DNA of 64,000 nucleotides, taken from Amaranthus tricolor (taxonomy: Eukaryota > Streptophyta > Magnoliopsida > Caryophyllales > Amaranthaceae). Numbering within the stretch: position 1 is the stretch's first letter; every line of letters starts with the position of its first letter. Position numbers and translations under genes: made by a program. Positions 24,785 to 37,100 of this stretch are shown here, piece after piece. The notes under the pieces are model-generated. The model searched no databases and had not been told where the DNA came from. It saw only the letters and a program-made list of their open reading frames with translations. The stretch is taken from positions 12,173,829 through 12,237,828 of the forward strand of contig NC_080059.1 in the NCBI RefSeq assembly GCF_026212465.1. Direction: 5' to 3'.

Positions 24785-27283
24785 TTAGTGCCACTATTGG
24801 AATAAATTACTGCCGCTATTTTTGGGTCAAATGTGGACAAACAAAAAACGGAGGTATGATTATTTTAATATTGTGTGCATTATTGGTTTTTTTTTTGTTA
24901 CTCAAAATATGGGTCTTATTTTTTCGTGTTTTTTCTTGATCTGTTATTGTGCAGTCCGTTAAGCTTCTTTTGGGTGATGGAATGGAATTTGATGAAAAAC
25001 GGGGTATGCGCCCATATAAATGGGTTCAGCATTTGGCAGGAATTGATTTTTTGCCGGAGGTGTCTCCCTCTCAGATTACTAATGAAGCTATTAAATTTGA
25101 AACTGGTAAAGATGCTGTTGTTTCAGGACTTTCATTGTATCGGCAACAAAATCGTGTTCAGACAGTGGTGCAAAGAGTCAGGTCAAGGAAGAAGGCTCAA
25201 CTTACACTTGTGTGAGTGACTGCTCTATATTTGTGTAGCTTTTCAAGTGATTTGATGGAACAAGAGAATATGCGAAATACAACAGAAAGCATAATATTGA
25301 TGATTTTTGTTATGGATTCCATCTTTGTTGGTTTAGCTGCAGTTGCTTATAATTTGTTTTTATATGCATACATATGATTACTCATTTTTGCTCTTGAGAT
25401 TGCTTTATTTGAGTGTAATTGAGACTCTCTTTTGTATGTTTGTCCATGTCGAGTCTGTTTTGTTGAGTGTTTTCTTTGTTTTACAGGGAACAGCTTGATT
25501 CACTTACAAACCTTGCATGGCCCTCTATTACCTGTCAAAGTGTTCCATGGGCCCCACATGAATACTTGTGTTTTCTGAGTAAGTGGTCACCTGTAGGATC
25601 CTCTGTTAACCAGGAAATTTCTATAACTGAAGTTGAAATGGAAAATGGCCATGATTCTTTGGATGTCATCACAGTCGGAAAGGCTGATTCTTCTAAGGAA
25701 GAGTTAGGGATTGTAACAGAAGATGGGGAGCTACCATCACTGATTTCATCAACGGTATTGACTGATGATAAATCCACTGCAAATCTGAGTGATTCTAAAC
25801 GGAAGACACTAACCTCCAAAACTAAGACCCTTCCTATGAAATCTGCTAGAAGCCAGAGTTTTGGGCGTTATGAGGAGGATACAGACCTTATATTGGATAG
25901 TGAAAGTGAAATGGATGATGTTGCAAAAACTGAGAGGGAAAACGAATGTGATGTTGTTGAGGCGAATTCATGGGTGGATTATGGAGTTAAAGAATATAAT
26001 CTTGTCTTAACCAGGAAAAGAGATGCGGAGGAGGGTAATATTGATCTCCAAGCCAAGGTAGAATTTTGAGAATCAGATGTTCTTTTTTTTTTCTCTCCCT
26101 GGTTTTTCTAATTTTACTGACAGATTGTCTGTAATCGCAGATTAAAATTAGCATGGAATATCCACTGAGGCCTCCTCTTTTCAGATTAAGTTTGCTCCCT
26201 CAGTTCCCTACTGGAAACAATTCATCTGTTCACCACTCTGTATGGTACAATGAACTTCGTGCTATTGAAGCTGAGGTAGGCAATAAACTTTCTGGGGCTC
26301 TAATTGATGCTTACTGTTGAAAGCTTATATGCAATTGTCAAATGGAATTTTGGAGTATTGTTGATTCACTCGCATATAATTATTGTCTTTTTCTGATTAA
26401 GACAGATTCATAGTTGCTGTTTACTACTATAGATCGAAGTTAATTTTCACACGGTCATGTTAATTTAGTGTTTGAAAGAATTCAGAATATAATATTAAAG
26501 GATGTGAATTTTAAGCCAAAGTGTTACATTCAATATTTAATATTCTGGGTTTTTTAATTTGTTTATGGGAATACTCACATTAAATAAACCAAGCTTTGAA
26601 TGAAAAGACCACTTGCCATACACGCAGTGACCTCAGTCATATTTGTAGGACAAGGATCAAATATTCAGTGGTGAATTCTCTGTAGTTGTATCAACGTTCT
26701 TACTGTTTGATGGTGTGTTTGCTATCATATTACTGTAGGAATCTGATTAAAAAAGGCGATTGTAGATTAGTTAAATTGACTATGTAACTAGAATCTTGAA
26801 TTCACTTCAGTTATTCTTGTGTGTATTCTCTGTTTTCCTTTTGATTACAATTTTTTGTCAGTTGTGTGACTGCTTACTTTGATGGGAGGTTGGGTTGAGA
26901 TTTTGTCCTCGCCTTAAAGCTTAGTATGAGCAGTACGTCGATACAAGCTGTTATTGTCATGAATATATTTTCTTCGAGTGACACTAAATTTACTATCTAT
27001 ATTCTTGTAGGTCAATCTACACGTAGTAAAGATGTTAACCATGGATCAAGAAAACTATATATTGTCTCATCAAGTGCATTGTCTTGCTATGCTGTTTGAC
27101 CTCTATCTAAACGAAAACCAGGCCTCTCGGTCCTCAGAAGGGAAAAAGTGTAACTCTGTAATTGATATTGGTTTGTGCAAGCTGGTTAGTGGTGTATTGA
27201 ATGGCAGATTTTTCAGAGGAAGGGATCGCAGGAAGATGATATCCTGGAAGGACATGGAATGCACTCCTGGTTACCCTTTTTGA
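11199..27283 (+). CDS. THO5: THO complex subunit 5 (THOC5/FMIP family), 8 exons, 808 aa
   Basis: THO5 is a subunit of the nuclear THO/TREX complex, which couples transcription to mRNA processing and export; in plants THO is also linked to small-RNA biogenesis. Exons: 11199-11423, 13204-13494, 18458-18794, 21857-22194, 24955-25211, 25487-26057, 26141-26275, 27011-27283. All introns are GT-AG and phases sum to 2427 nt including TGA. The length fits the Arabidopsis protein (about 820 aa, from memory). Diagnostic family stretches are DYTTLQLHNLMYEKSHYLKAI, KRLNYELFQ-like LERLNYELFQRKELCKL, NRKKFLSSLPSHLK, ELLPPPLYIIYSQFMAQKEAF and the C-terminal NGRFFRGRDRRKM. The N-terminal half is helical/coiled-coil in type. 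An acidic run (residues 296-305) precedes RRRKRPKK (308-315), a candidate nuclear localisation signal. The start ATG lies in a good context (gcagccATGG), matching the family's MEVxMED-like N-terminus. Introns 2-4 carry mobile-element debris, yet splice sites are intact. Confidence 0.93.
11493..12985 (+). repeat. Local duplication with about 200-bp subrepeats in THO5 intron 1
   Basis: A motif like ttcattgttaatgtttatgc recurs at about 11494, 11683, 12318, 12526 and 12724, each time followed by related sequence (taagaacctaaatttacgg, gtggatgac, gatttat). A larger block, 11755-11955, which has atcaggattgttatgatgat and ttgcatatga-type sequence and ends in aaaagctccatttggtt, recurs at 12783-12985. 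The intron thus contains two diverged copies of a roughly 480-680 bp unit, plus internal tandem repeats. Similarity is imperfect, so it is not very recent. Confidence 0.7.
12073..12200. mobile_element. Small MITE-like element in THO5 intron 1 (GAGACGGTCTC family)
   Basis: The left end gtgagagacggtctctctg and right end cgtctctttgagagacgc form an imperfect inverted repeat around an AT-rich core with gggctaaatagcac. A related sequence lies in opposite orientation at about 19636-19725, and looser relatives at 16515-16690 and 46846-46900. It has no coding capacity. Confidence 0.5.
13590..14760 (-). pseudogene. RTE-type LINE, 5' half: apurinic endonuclease domain, broken
   Basis: Minus-strand translation in several frames gives endonuclease pieces in the right order: TSxNISSLTD (about 14390), EYKLWCSRQDRNWNKV (about 14265), VKSVYAPQVRLEESIE (about 14145-14095), LNGHVG (about 14010), AKTCKKRGVHLETF and TQIDCFL (about 13890-13820), and NCKVLPGEYITTQRKF (about 13780-13735). 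These match the endonuclease of plant RTE LINEs, with the DLNGHVG and SQIDF motifs degraded. Stops and frameshifts separate the pieces. Upstream (14449-14760) is probably the element's 5' region, including two copies of a block beginning cccttgct-atttgacacca. It lies in THO5 intron 2, opposite in strand to the host gene. Confidence 0.65.
15780..16400 (+). pseudogene. RTE-type LINE, reverse transcriptase fragment, broken
   Basis: The clearest piece is at about 16080-16200: FQDML, then after a frameshift MKTYVRTYLGGINDFYIKI and LKQGFTLSSF. This matches the reverse transcriptase segment that in plant RTE elements reads roughly KTSVRT-GG...DFPIKIGLHQG-LSPF. Flanking frames show only weak resemblance, and stops occur throughout. 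It lies on the plus strand in THO5 intron 2, about 1 kb right of an oppositely oriented endonuclease fragment of the same LINE type. Confidence 0.55.
16515..16690. mobile_element. MITE-like element with GACGGTCTCA-type ends
   Basis: Sequences around gatttaagacgatctcatat (about 16523) and gtgaaacggtctcatacaag (about 16658) form imperfect inverted ends, and an additional inverted pair cttgtatga/tcatacaag brackets the right arm. It looks like a distant member of the family at 12073. It lies in THO5 intron 2. Confidence 0.4.
19636..19725. mobile_element. MITE-like fragment, inverted relative of the element at 12073
   Basis: The blocks gacctcaaaacaag and ctaatttgtattattgggctatttaacc match the reverse complement of the intron 1 element in the same order. 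One end is degraded. It lies in THO5 intron 3. Confidence 0.5.
20230..21660 (+). pseudogene. L1-type LINE remnant (endonuclease to start of RT region)
   Basis: Plus-strand translation in shifting frames gives a series typical of plant L1 LINEs. SLFGLLESKVKVPSLG (about 20560-20615) and LIHCRVDSL (about 20745) come first. The endonuclease core WLVLGDFNTIDNMDERVGS (about 20890-20945) follows, then LIDLKTNGRFFTWINK (about 21000-21045), FDHCPSVVSSYKTHK (about 21165-21210) and a degraded LNKGDITH (about 21580). Stops and frameshifts make it inactive. It sits in THO5 intron 3 in the sense orientation. The conserved GDFN motif of the endonuclease is intact. Confidence 0.75.
22740..23217. mobile_element. 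Foldback-like element built of short repeats, THO5 intron 4
   Basis: The left arm (22740-22915) is a series of diverged units of about 45-55 bp, each with gtcaaaa...actac-tacaaaaa. The right arm (about 23040-23215) has the inverted version, with units of tagtttttgacaaaaa type; compare actacctagaacaaa with tttgttctggtagttt. The middle, about 125 bp, is unique. The arms could pair into a long imperfect hairpin. No reading frame is present. Confidence 0.6.
24733..24781. repeat. (TA)n microsatellite in THO5 intron 4
   Basis: An almost pure alternating TA run of about 49 bp, 170 bp upstream of the intron's acceptor site at 24954. Confidence 0.9.
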
Positions 27284-28179
27284 TACTTTCTATTTCTGTT
27301 TCGAAGGCTTTTTGATGTCGTTCTCTAGAAATTAAGATGAGGGATAAAGAGAAAAGATGCAAAGAAAGGATCAAATCAGAAAACATCTAGTAATCTATGT
27401 TTCCCATTGTTTAGTTGTAATTTACTGGAAGGGGAAGATTGCTAATTATTTTTATTTGGTTTTTTAATTTCTGATTCAATTTTTGAGTAATTCTTTTTAG
27501 AGATTTCTTGAACTTTTGTGTAATTTATGGTGTGATTTTTTAATAGTTTTCATGAATTTCGGAGTGATTTTTTGAAAGTTTTCTTGAATTTTAGAGTGAT
27601 TTTTTAGGTTTTATTGAATGTATAATTTATGGGTTGGAGATAGTGCAGAAAAGAAAGAAAGACACTTGATAAAAAGAGGAGCAAGGGGGAGAATAGAGGG
27701 TATATGAATTCCTCCCTTTTACCCAATTCCATCCCATTTGATTTACCATGTTATACCATACATGCCCTAATAGTGTAAGATAATATCGATGCTTCTACTA
27801 AATTCAAAGGTACCAATAGAAGTTGGACATGTGTATCTGGTTTTCGTCCAACAGAGTACAAGAATGGGTCAAGAACATGGGTCATAACATTAACATACCC
27901 AATGCTGAGGCAAAGTAAACTGCCAATTCTACAATACAAAAAAAAAATTACAAGCAGAACCAAGGGTCGAAAATCAGAAAGTTTGTTTAGCTGACTCGAA
28001 ACAAAGCCTGTTAGTTCTCTATGAAGCCCACATAAATAAAGGGCCCTCACATAATATCAGTACACAAAATTTTGGTTAAGCCGACAAAATGTAGTTCTAA
28101 TGATGAGGGACACAAGGGCCGAAAAGGAAAATCATTTACAGTTAGTTGAGACAATGTATTTACAACACTAGCACCTCTC
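27284..28179. other. Space between convergent THO5 and EXA1 genes
   Basis: THO5 ends at 27283 (+) and EXA1 at 28180 (-), leaving about 0.9 kb that must hold both 3' UTRs and terminators. Bases from about 27930 to 28180 align with 48840-49089 downstream of the second EXA1 copy, so the duplicated block includes the 3' UTR and ends somewhere near 27.8-27.9 kb. No other gene is seen. Confidence 0.6.
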
Positions 28180-31100
28180 CTAGTCTTCTACAGATTGGAT
28201 CTCGCCCATCATAATGCGGTTGCTGACAACATTGAACCCCAAAACAGCGGGGCTAACCTTTTTTCCTTTCTTCCCCTTCTTTTTCCCTCCTTTGGAAGAC
28301 CTGTTGTTACCTGCGACACCGTCTCGGTCAAAATCTTCAAAACCACAATTGTCAGAATTCATATCTCTGGCTACATTATTATAGGCCTTCAGATCATTCC
28401 GACTTAGAAATGCGAGCTCCAGGACATCTGCTGATAGCAACTCCATGTAATTCAAAAACTTCTCAATAAACTCATGATTTGGATCAAAAGATCCAAAATT
28501 TTCTATGAGAAGTGACTCGGCTTCAGATCTTGATTGCTTCAAGCAAAATTCCAGGACACTTGTGTCTGAAAGAGCAGTAAAAAAAGTATGGCATCAGCAA
28601 CATCCACAATATGCATACTGAAGTGTTGATATTCTAATGCAGTTAGACTGCTACAACACCAACGCTTAAACATGTGAAATTATGTTCATAAAAGCAAGGA
28701 CATGCGATAGAAGCAACAAGTCATACCCTTGCTTCCAGTAAGCCGAACTGATTCATTCTCGCACCATTCTCTGAAGTCCATTGCCTCTGTAGAAAAAAAG
28801 ACAGAAACAGTCATGATATTGCATACAAGGAAAAGGTCATCAACCCTGAGCTCAGTGTTTGATTGTCAAAAACCCACCCAAATGCTTTGTATTCCCATCT
28901 TGCTTTCCTTTTATACACACTTGTGCAGACGAAGGTGATGATGAAGCATAGTGCTCCAAACCCCTCCCACCAGCAGACTTCTGTCGTCTAATACTAGCTC
29001 CAGGTGTTACTTTTGTGGGAGTACTTTTGGTTGCCCAACTCCCTTGGTTATTGAGCTGAGAAAAAACTGCCCTGCTCAGAGAAAATAGTAGGAAGGAGTT
29101 AATTATTATATCTAGTACATGTCTTATTCACATTCCAAAAGATCTATATTCAATAATTTGAGATAAAGTAAAAGAGGTGCCATACAACTAGAGGTGTGCA
29201 ACTGAAACAAAATTGAACCGAACTGAAAATGACCCAAGCTTCAAAATGAAACCCTTACAATTATAGGTGTGCAACTGAGACAAAATTGAACAGAATTGAC
29301 CCGAAAATGGCCCAATCATCAAAATGAAATGTAGTTAACATGTCAACTCAATACGCAACAAAATTGAAAATGACCTGATCAAAAAAAAAATGACCCAAAA
29401 CCCAACCAGATGACCAGAAAAATCAACACCTCTACAAGCAAACTCAGGGTAGTTTCAATCAGCAAACTTTATATAGTACAACTAGTCCTGAGTTCTAACT
29501 GCCCGTTTGGTAGGTGGTAATAAATTGTGGTAATGTAAATGAAAACTAGTGTAATTTTGATTGAAAAATCTTTTGGCTTCCGTGATGGCTATGCTTGTCC
29601 AACTTCGACATCTCATTTTCTTCTTAAATTTCATTCCAATGCATTACTATTGTGAGAGGTGGTATTAGGTGATAATGGAAATTCATAAACAAAAAAACTT
29701 TTTTACGATCAAAGTTCCAACACCATGGAAATAACATGAAACTTTTGATGAAATTTTACACTATAAATCATTCTCATTACCGCCATTTAGTACAACTAAC
29801 CAATCGGGTTGCAAGGATATCAGCTAACAGATTGAGAAATCAACTTACATAATTTTTTTCAGATCCACAATGTGTACAGGTGGGTTCAAGTTTGAGTTTC
29901 ACAATATAAAGGGTAACCAAGTCATGACATGGATTAAAGATATTTGGAGAAACCATGCAAGTGTTCATCTAATCCATATTGGTGACAGATTCACGCACAT
30001 ACAAAAAGAAATTACTGGAGTATACAATTGTTAACATATTATCACTCCAATCAAAATTTCTAGATCATACCTTACTCAATAATCCAATGCACACTATTTA
30101 TACTCTTAACTTCAATCTAGGAAAGAAGGCGATAATAAATGCCAATTAGAACAAAGTAGCTCAACAATGCTGAAAATATACTTATTGGTCGTCATGTTAT
30201 TGATCACCAACAAACAATAACTTGTTTAGAGATTCAAACTGGAGAACATTTTTGGTCATCTAGTAGCGTTGCAAGAACTATCCACTAGAGATCCACTGAC
30301 AGGAACAGAAATCTGCCTCTAACAGCTAATAAGTTCAGGAAGTTAAAGATTTGGATGAAATAAGATATCTCATGCCTGAAATTTCTATCTTCTCTTGATT
30401 GCTATCAACCTTAACTTGTAAACCTTTAACTATCAAAATCCAATTCATTTAGTATCATTTAACAAGAGTTATCAGCTAGAAATAAGTCGGTTTTGAATTC
30501 ACCCAAGCAATACTATACTAGGGTAGAAGCATTATCAAATTAAAAGCAAAAACGGAATTGATAGCAAATGCAGGAGCAAATGAAAAACATACTGTTTGGT
30601 TTCTTGCTTTGACTGATCAGGTGGACCCCAAAACAAGTCATCTTCTCCTTTATGCTTCGATTGTGGAGAAAGTTGAGAAATAATTTGAACTGGAGATGCA
30701 TCTTTTGATGGTGATGACGCTGATATTGACCAAGAACCTGAACGCACCTGACTTGAATGAGGTTTTTGAGGAGTTGATATCGGAGACTGCGCAACTGGTG
30801 CCACCTTCTTTTCCTGTTCCTTCAAGATGTCCCTCAACGATGTGGGTTTGGGAAACTTTCCAGTGTCTGTAGACCATGCAGGAGCAGGAGAAGGACTAGT
30901 TGAGTCACCCTTCCAAGGTACAAAATCTCCAAGAGATGGACCAGATGGTGGTGCCGAAAAAACTTCCTTATCAGCTTGTACATGTTTAGAAAATTTTCCT
31001 TTCTCACCAGGACTTGATGCCACTGTCCCATCAGCAGAAGAAGCAACTGCAGAAACTTTTGTTCCAGCAACTTTCGCCTTTGCAGCTTTCTTGCGACTCT

Positions 31101-34100
31101 TCTTGGTATCTTTGGCCTCAATGAAACTCTCATCATCAACCACATGCCCCTGACTAGGCACTGTAGATAATGGTGGGAGACTAGAAGCATTGTCAGCAAA
31201 CTCAAAACTTCTGTCACTAGACTTTGCTAACACTTCAGCGGCCAAAAGATCGTGCAGTCCACTCTTCTTGCTTTTTAACAGCTCTCCTTTTCCCAAATGA
31301 TGCTCGCTGATAGCAATATCATGACGAAATTCCCGAGATACTTTAGGTTCAGCATTGGCAACAACTCCAGTCCAAGGAGATGAGAGACTCAAAGGACTAA
31401 CAGAAGCAGAAACAGAAGAGGCAGGGATCTCCATTTGTGCCTTCTTTTGCTCTTCCTGTTGAATTTCTTTAAGTGACTTGGGCTTCACACAAACAGCAGG
31501 TTTCCAAGCGCTCAGTGAAGAATTTAATTGAGCACTTTGTTGAGTAATGACATCACTCTGCTTCTGCTCACCTTTGGCCTCCCTAGATTCAGAAGCACCA
31601 ACAGGCAAATTTGTTGAGGTAGAGAGATCAATTTCTTGGGAATACTTGTTTTCTCTAGCTATCTCCACAGACCTACCATCTAAAGTTTCTTTAGTAGTTA
31701 CAGGCAATTCTACAGCAAGGGCTTCTTCAACATCAGATTGCTTGAATTTCTGAGTGGATGCTTTGGAGGCTCCCCTCGCTTGGTCTGGAGATGGTTGTGC
31801 TTTGGAAGACTTTTGCTTCCTTGACTTCTTATCCGAATTTTTCTTAACCTCACGTGTTTCAACATTTTTTGCTTCTTTTAATGATGTTACCTCTTCATGG
31901 AACTCCTTAACAGCAGTTTCCTCCGGAACAACTGCAGGTATATGCTCAGCATCATCAGTTCTCTCAAAACTCAAGATCTTATTCTCCAGAGACACCGCAG
32001 ATGATTTACACACAGATGATTCAGACAAGTCAAAAGATGCAGGGTCAGAAACCATCACATTGATGCCTGAGTCCACCACTGAAGTAGGCAGTACTGTCTT
32101 TAGATTGCTCTCTACCACCTGGCCTATTGAAGATTGTGTCAAAACGTCAGAAGCAGGATTCTCCAATGCATGAGCACTCTGGCATTTCTCCATTGCTTCA
32201 GAAGTAGTTAAACTGTCCATCATTTTTGATAATGATGATAAATCATTATTCTTGATGTCGTTAAAATATGTCGAAATAGAGGACTGATTAGGCTGAAGAT
32301 TTCCAAACAGCTGATGAGGCAGGTGCAAAGATGAGCCCTCAGTAGGAACTGTACGACGCAAGTCCTGGGAAACTTGCTGAGGCATGATGGAAGTTTTAGC
32401 ATCTAGCATACCAGAAACCGTAGGTTGAGAGTTCAACTGCAATAGAGGAGAGTGTTGAGGAAGAATTAACTGGTCAACAGATGACACTGAGGACTTTAAT
32501 TGTCCAAATGCTGGATCTCCATAACGGTGAACAACCTGCTGGTCTGATAGAGCCTGAGAAAGTAATTGCTGTTGATGTCGCATCAATTGTTGCTGCTCCA
32601 CCTGACAAAGCAATTGCTGTTGCTGAAGCATCAACTGCTGCTGCTCCTCCTGTTTTTGTTGCTGCTTAAGCAATAGGATCTTATCCAACAATGACAATTG
32701 TTGGCTTGGAGTGGACTGTTGAGAATGTAATTGCATATACTGCTGCTGCAACAGATTCAACACTTGAGGGTCTTGTGTAAGACCAGAAGTAAGTAGCTTG
32801 TCAGGTAAAACGCCGGTCGAACTATCCAAAGTTTGGGATAGTAAATTTGTTATTGTTGGATGATTTTGTTGCTGCTGCGGTATTCCGTATGCCCCTTGAG
32901 GAAAACTTTGAGAGTGATGCAAGTCAGTTGTATCTTTGAATGGATCAATATTGCCTTGTCCAGAGAAATTTGGCCAACCACCAAGGCCATCGTTCATTCC
33001 ACCTGAAGACTTGTCAGATAAACCTTGAAGAATGGACATCATCTCAACATTCTGAGAAAGAGCTTGCCGAGGCATACCACCAACAGCGGAAAGAAGATTT
33101 GCTTGTGGCATAGTGGAATGTCTAACAAAGTCAGAGGATGGAACAACAGGGGCTCCATCTCTTGCTGACAAATACGGATAAGGATGAGTCAAAGACTTTT
33201 GCCGTTCAAGGTTTACTCTTTGAGCCAAAATAGCATTTCCACTTTCGGTCCCCACAGGCGGCATACTACTCAAAGTCTGTTCAACAAAACCTACATAACA
33301 CAGCCAAAATCAAAAAACAAATTATGAAGAACCACACAAATTATAAAGAACCACATTGAAAGATCAGTGACACAAAATATATCTTCAAACCATGTTGTTT
33401 ATTCTAGAAACATAGCCCTGATAACAACCTTCTGTGGAGGCAAATTTCTCCAGATTACTGTTGACATCTCCGGACATCAACGACTCAATAAATCTGTTCT
33501 CAGCTTCAGTTGACAGCCCGTGAGAATTTCTGCGTTCATTCGCAAGTAAATCCACACCACTGGAGCCAGAAAAAATGTTCCCAAGCCCACTTAAGCTTGT
33601 CCTACTAGAAAGCTCAGTTGCTTCATTCAGCTTTGTAGTGTTAAATCCAGGTGGTGGCCTTGCTTTGGCTCGTAAGTGGGGCATCACATCACCTAGTAAG
33701 GAGAATGCAGAGTCCATTGGAGCATTCACCAGCCGAACTTGCAAATCTATGCCAAAATATCCAGCCTCAAACCACCCAATTATATCACTGCCAGAGAAAG
33801 GACCCTGTATTTGGCCTTGTGGATCTTTGTAATAAAGCAATAGGTACTCTGGTGAAGATTGCACAAGCTTTCTTGACTCTTGCTCCCCATCAACAACAGC
33901 AGGATGTTTCCTGACAGCAGAATCTTCACCAATTTTCCATTTGAATTCATTGCAGCTGGTGTCAGAGCTTCTAGAGTGAATATCACTTGGAACGTCTAAC
34001 CAATCACGTCGCTGCGTGTTTACAAGCTGTTCAACAGAAGGTGACCGCCATGGAATTCCAGACTGAGTACAAACACGCCCCTTCATTGCAGAATCTCTAT

Positions 34101-37100
34101 TATCTGTGACATCATCGCCCTTCTTTAAAACAGAATCAGCATCTCTGGTACCTGATTCAAACAAAAAACATTTAAATGATGAACAATCAAGCAAGTAACA
34201 GGAGATACTTGTGCAGCTCAAGCAAGCTAGAGCCCACAAAATTATTTAGACTCGATACACCAAGGAAATAATTAATTACCAAGTCAATCTTTGACTATTG
34301 AACTAACTGAGCTACCAGTAAATAAAAATGTGTCAAAATTATTGATACAACCAGGTTTTACCAGCACTAGCAGTTGGAGGCATGGAGCTCCCACTTAATC
34401 AAGAAGATCCTAACAATCCATAATCTTTTAAAAAACAAAATTAAAACAAACAGCATCCTATGATCTGCATTTACGAAAACGATTGCAAGCCTAATCCATA
34501 TACAAATTGGAAAAAAATCACAATCAACTTCTAAAAATATTGTATTTTCTTTGTCCTTTGAGTTTGATGTAGGGCGATTAAGTCAATTAAATTTTAGTTA
34601 GAAAATAAATTAAAAAAAACGAGGGAAAAAAAATGTATACAAAATGAAGAGAGAGAATAAGTTTATGGATGAGATTTAAAGAGCAAATGTGGGACCATAA
34701 ACCAAAATAAAGTAAGGTTGCAAAGTTAAAGAGATGGCTGTAAATAGAAAGAGCGTCAAATTCAACAGAACAGAGGGAGTATTCTTTCTCAGAACACCTA
34801 CCTTTTGTTATATTGCACATGATTCTGTTATAGCCCACTTTTAAAACTACATTCTAATTTTGGCAAACTAGGAAATTCAAGCTCACCTACTAAACCTATC
34901 AAACCAAAACTAACTTGAAACTTTAAATCAATATTAAAGGTCAATTAAACTTTCAAGTACCAAGATAACGAACAATTTGTTCATTTAGTCATAAACTTAG
35001 CCTGGCTGCCTTAGCCAACAAGAAGAAAACTGAACAATTTACAAAAAAAGCTTAAAAATAACTGACAAATCCTATTTATCATTACCTGTAACCCTAAACT
35101 TATTATCCGCGTGCGTCTGGTGATTTTCATTGGGATCAATTGAAACACTGTAACAAAATGCAGACATTTGCTTCTCATGGGATGTGCTCTCTGAAATTTG
35201 TGTGTAAGTACCCGTAGTATGGTCAAGTCTATCATTTTCATCATCAAGAGAAATTGATACATCATCTCTGCTCCCTGTCAAATATCAGTTGAATGAAATA
35301 GCACTTGCATTAAAAACAAGTACCACAAACCACACAGTGAAATAAAAGTAACACATTCTTTGAAACCAATGAAATGATAAAACAATTAGTACCATGTTTC
35401 GTCCTTCTTGATTGCACAAAATCATTTGAGCTTCGCCCACTAGATCCATCCTTAGAAATCTGAGGTGCACCACTACTTACTATATCTCCTTTGTCAATTC
35501 CGTTCAAAATAGCCTGAACCATATCACAGACCATTAGAATCACAAACCATGAGCATGAAAAAACAAAAAATAAAAACGAACAATAAGCACTTACTGATTC
35601 TTCAGGCGAAGGTGCCAAAAGTGCTAGAGGCTCCAAAGGTTCTTCCTGAGTAAGAGAGGAGACTTGCAACAATCCATCCAGTGTGTTGTTTGAAGATTTT
35701 AAATCAGTCAGCCGGTAAATATCAAGCAACTTTGTCCTGTTATATCTGAAGGGAGATAACTCTCCATGAACAGAATAGTTATTACTACCTGAATAAAAAT
35801 TAACCCTTCCACGACCAAAAGAAAAGGTTGCAGCATTTTCTCGACGGCCTCTCCCATGGCCAACTGCAGGACCTTCTTTGCTTGTCAATTGAGTTTGTTG
35901 ATTTGGAGGCTCTGCTTTTGCACGACTTTGCAAAAAACTAGGTCTCCATGGTCGATATTGATCACACTTCCTGTCATCCTCTCCATGACTAGCTACCCTC
36001 TCGTCCTTCCCATAACTAGCTACGTGTGGCAGCCCTTTTTCATGAGGAATATCTCCTTGTTTCCCAACATCATTCCACTTATCCACCTCTTTATCATCTG
36101 GACCCCAGCGTGAGTTCCACTTACTCTCCCGACGCTGCACATTATTATTCTCCTTGCTTGGATCAACCCATCTGTCAGTTGCAGCTCGACGTGCTTCTCC
36201 AAAATGCATAGTGGATGAATTATCAACCCCCCGGTCAACTTTCCGCTCATCATCCATTTCTTTTCCTCCGTCCCTCCAACGATCCTGACGAGCTGAAGGG
36301 TTGGTGTCCCTTTCTTCATCACGCCAACGGTCGCAACGCCCGGATTCTGCATCAAGAAAAGTCGGTCTGAAAACATCTTTTTTCTTTTGGTTCTCATGTA
36401 TCTCCTTGACATATCCCGGAGACTTGGTGAAAGTTGAGCGATCTCCATAGCCCGTGAAAGGGCTGGGACGATTTTCCTGCACAAATACCAAAATCAGCAA
36501 GTTGCCTTAGAAGCCAGGCTTTTGGATGAAGTCTGAACACATCAACTTCACAAAATCCAACCACTAAAGCAAAAAAATTTTACAAACCCTTGGCGACATC
36601 ACAATCTTATTCTCTCCTGGCTTAGGATGAAGCCATTGAGGAGAAAGTGGGATAGGATTGTCTAGTCCAGGGACATCTGCAAGTAAAAGAAAAGGTTATA
36701 AGTCCATGTTACTCTATAAGGCCAATCAATTTCCACTAAGGCAGAAAATTTACACAAAGAACAAGGCAACTTAACCCTACTAATTGTACCTTAACAAATG
36801 AAAAAAATTCGCCGAAAGCCCTCTATCCTAAGAAAAAGGTACACAAATAACATACATATACCACTTCAACCCAACCGAAGCATCTATGTGAGGGAAATTT
36901 CACAATGTAAAGCTTTTACGAGATAATAGTTGTTCTTATAAGATTTGTGGTTCTTAAAACACAAAGACATGTGGATGAGAGAACTGGGTAGTAGTTTCAA
37001 CTATCAACAATAGCTCTAGATGATGAAAGGACTGGAAAATTACCAAAGACTATTGCTCTTATGACCTATTCATGTAAAAGAAACAAAAAACGTTGGTTAG

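Noticed and set aside
28841..28880. Apparent loss of the exon 8 splice donor in EXA1 copy 1 (copy 2 has ggtgagc, copy 1 actgagc)
   Set aside because: That site would put both copies out of frame or onto a stop. The upstream donor GTGGGT, present in both, joins exon 9 in phase and gives the family's EAMDFREWC sequence.
30827..32173. Several open frames opposite EXA1 exon 7
   Set aside because: Shadow frames of the long coding exon on the other strand; the same shadows recur in copy 2.
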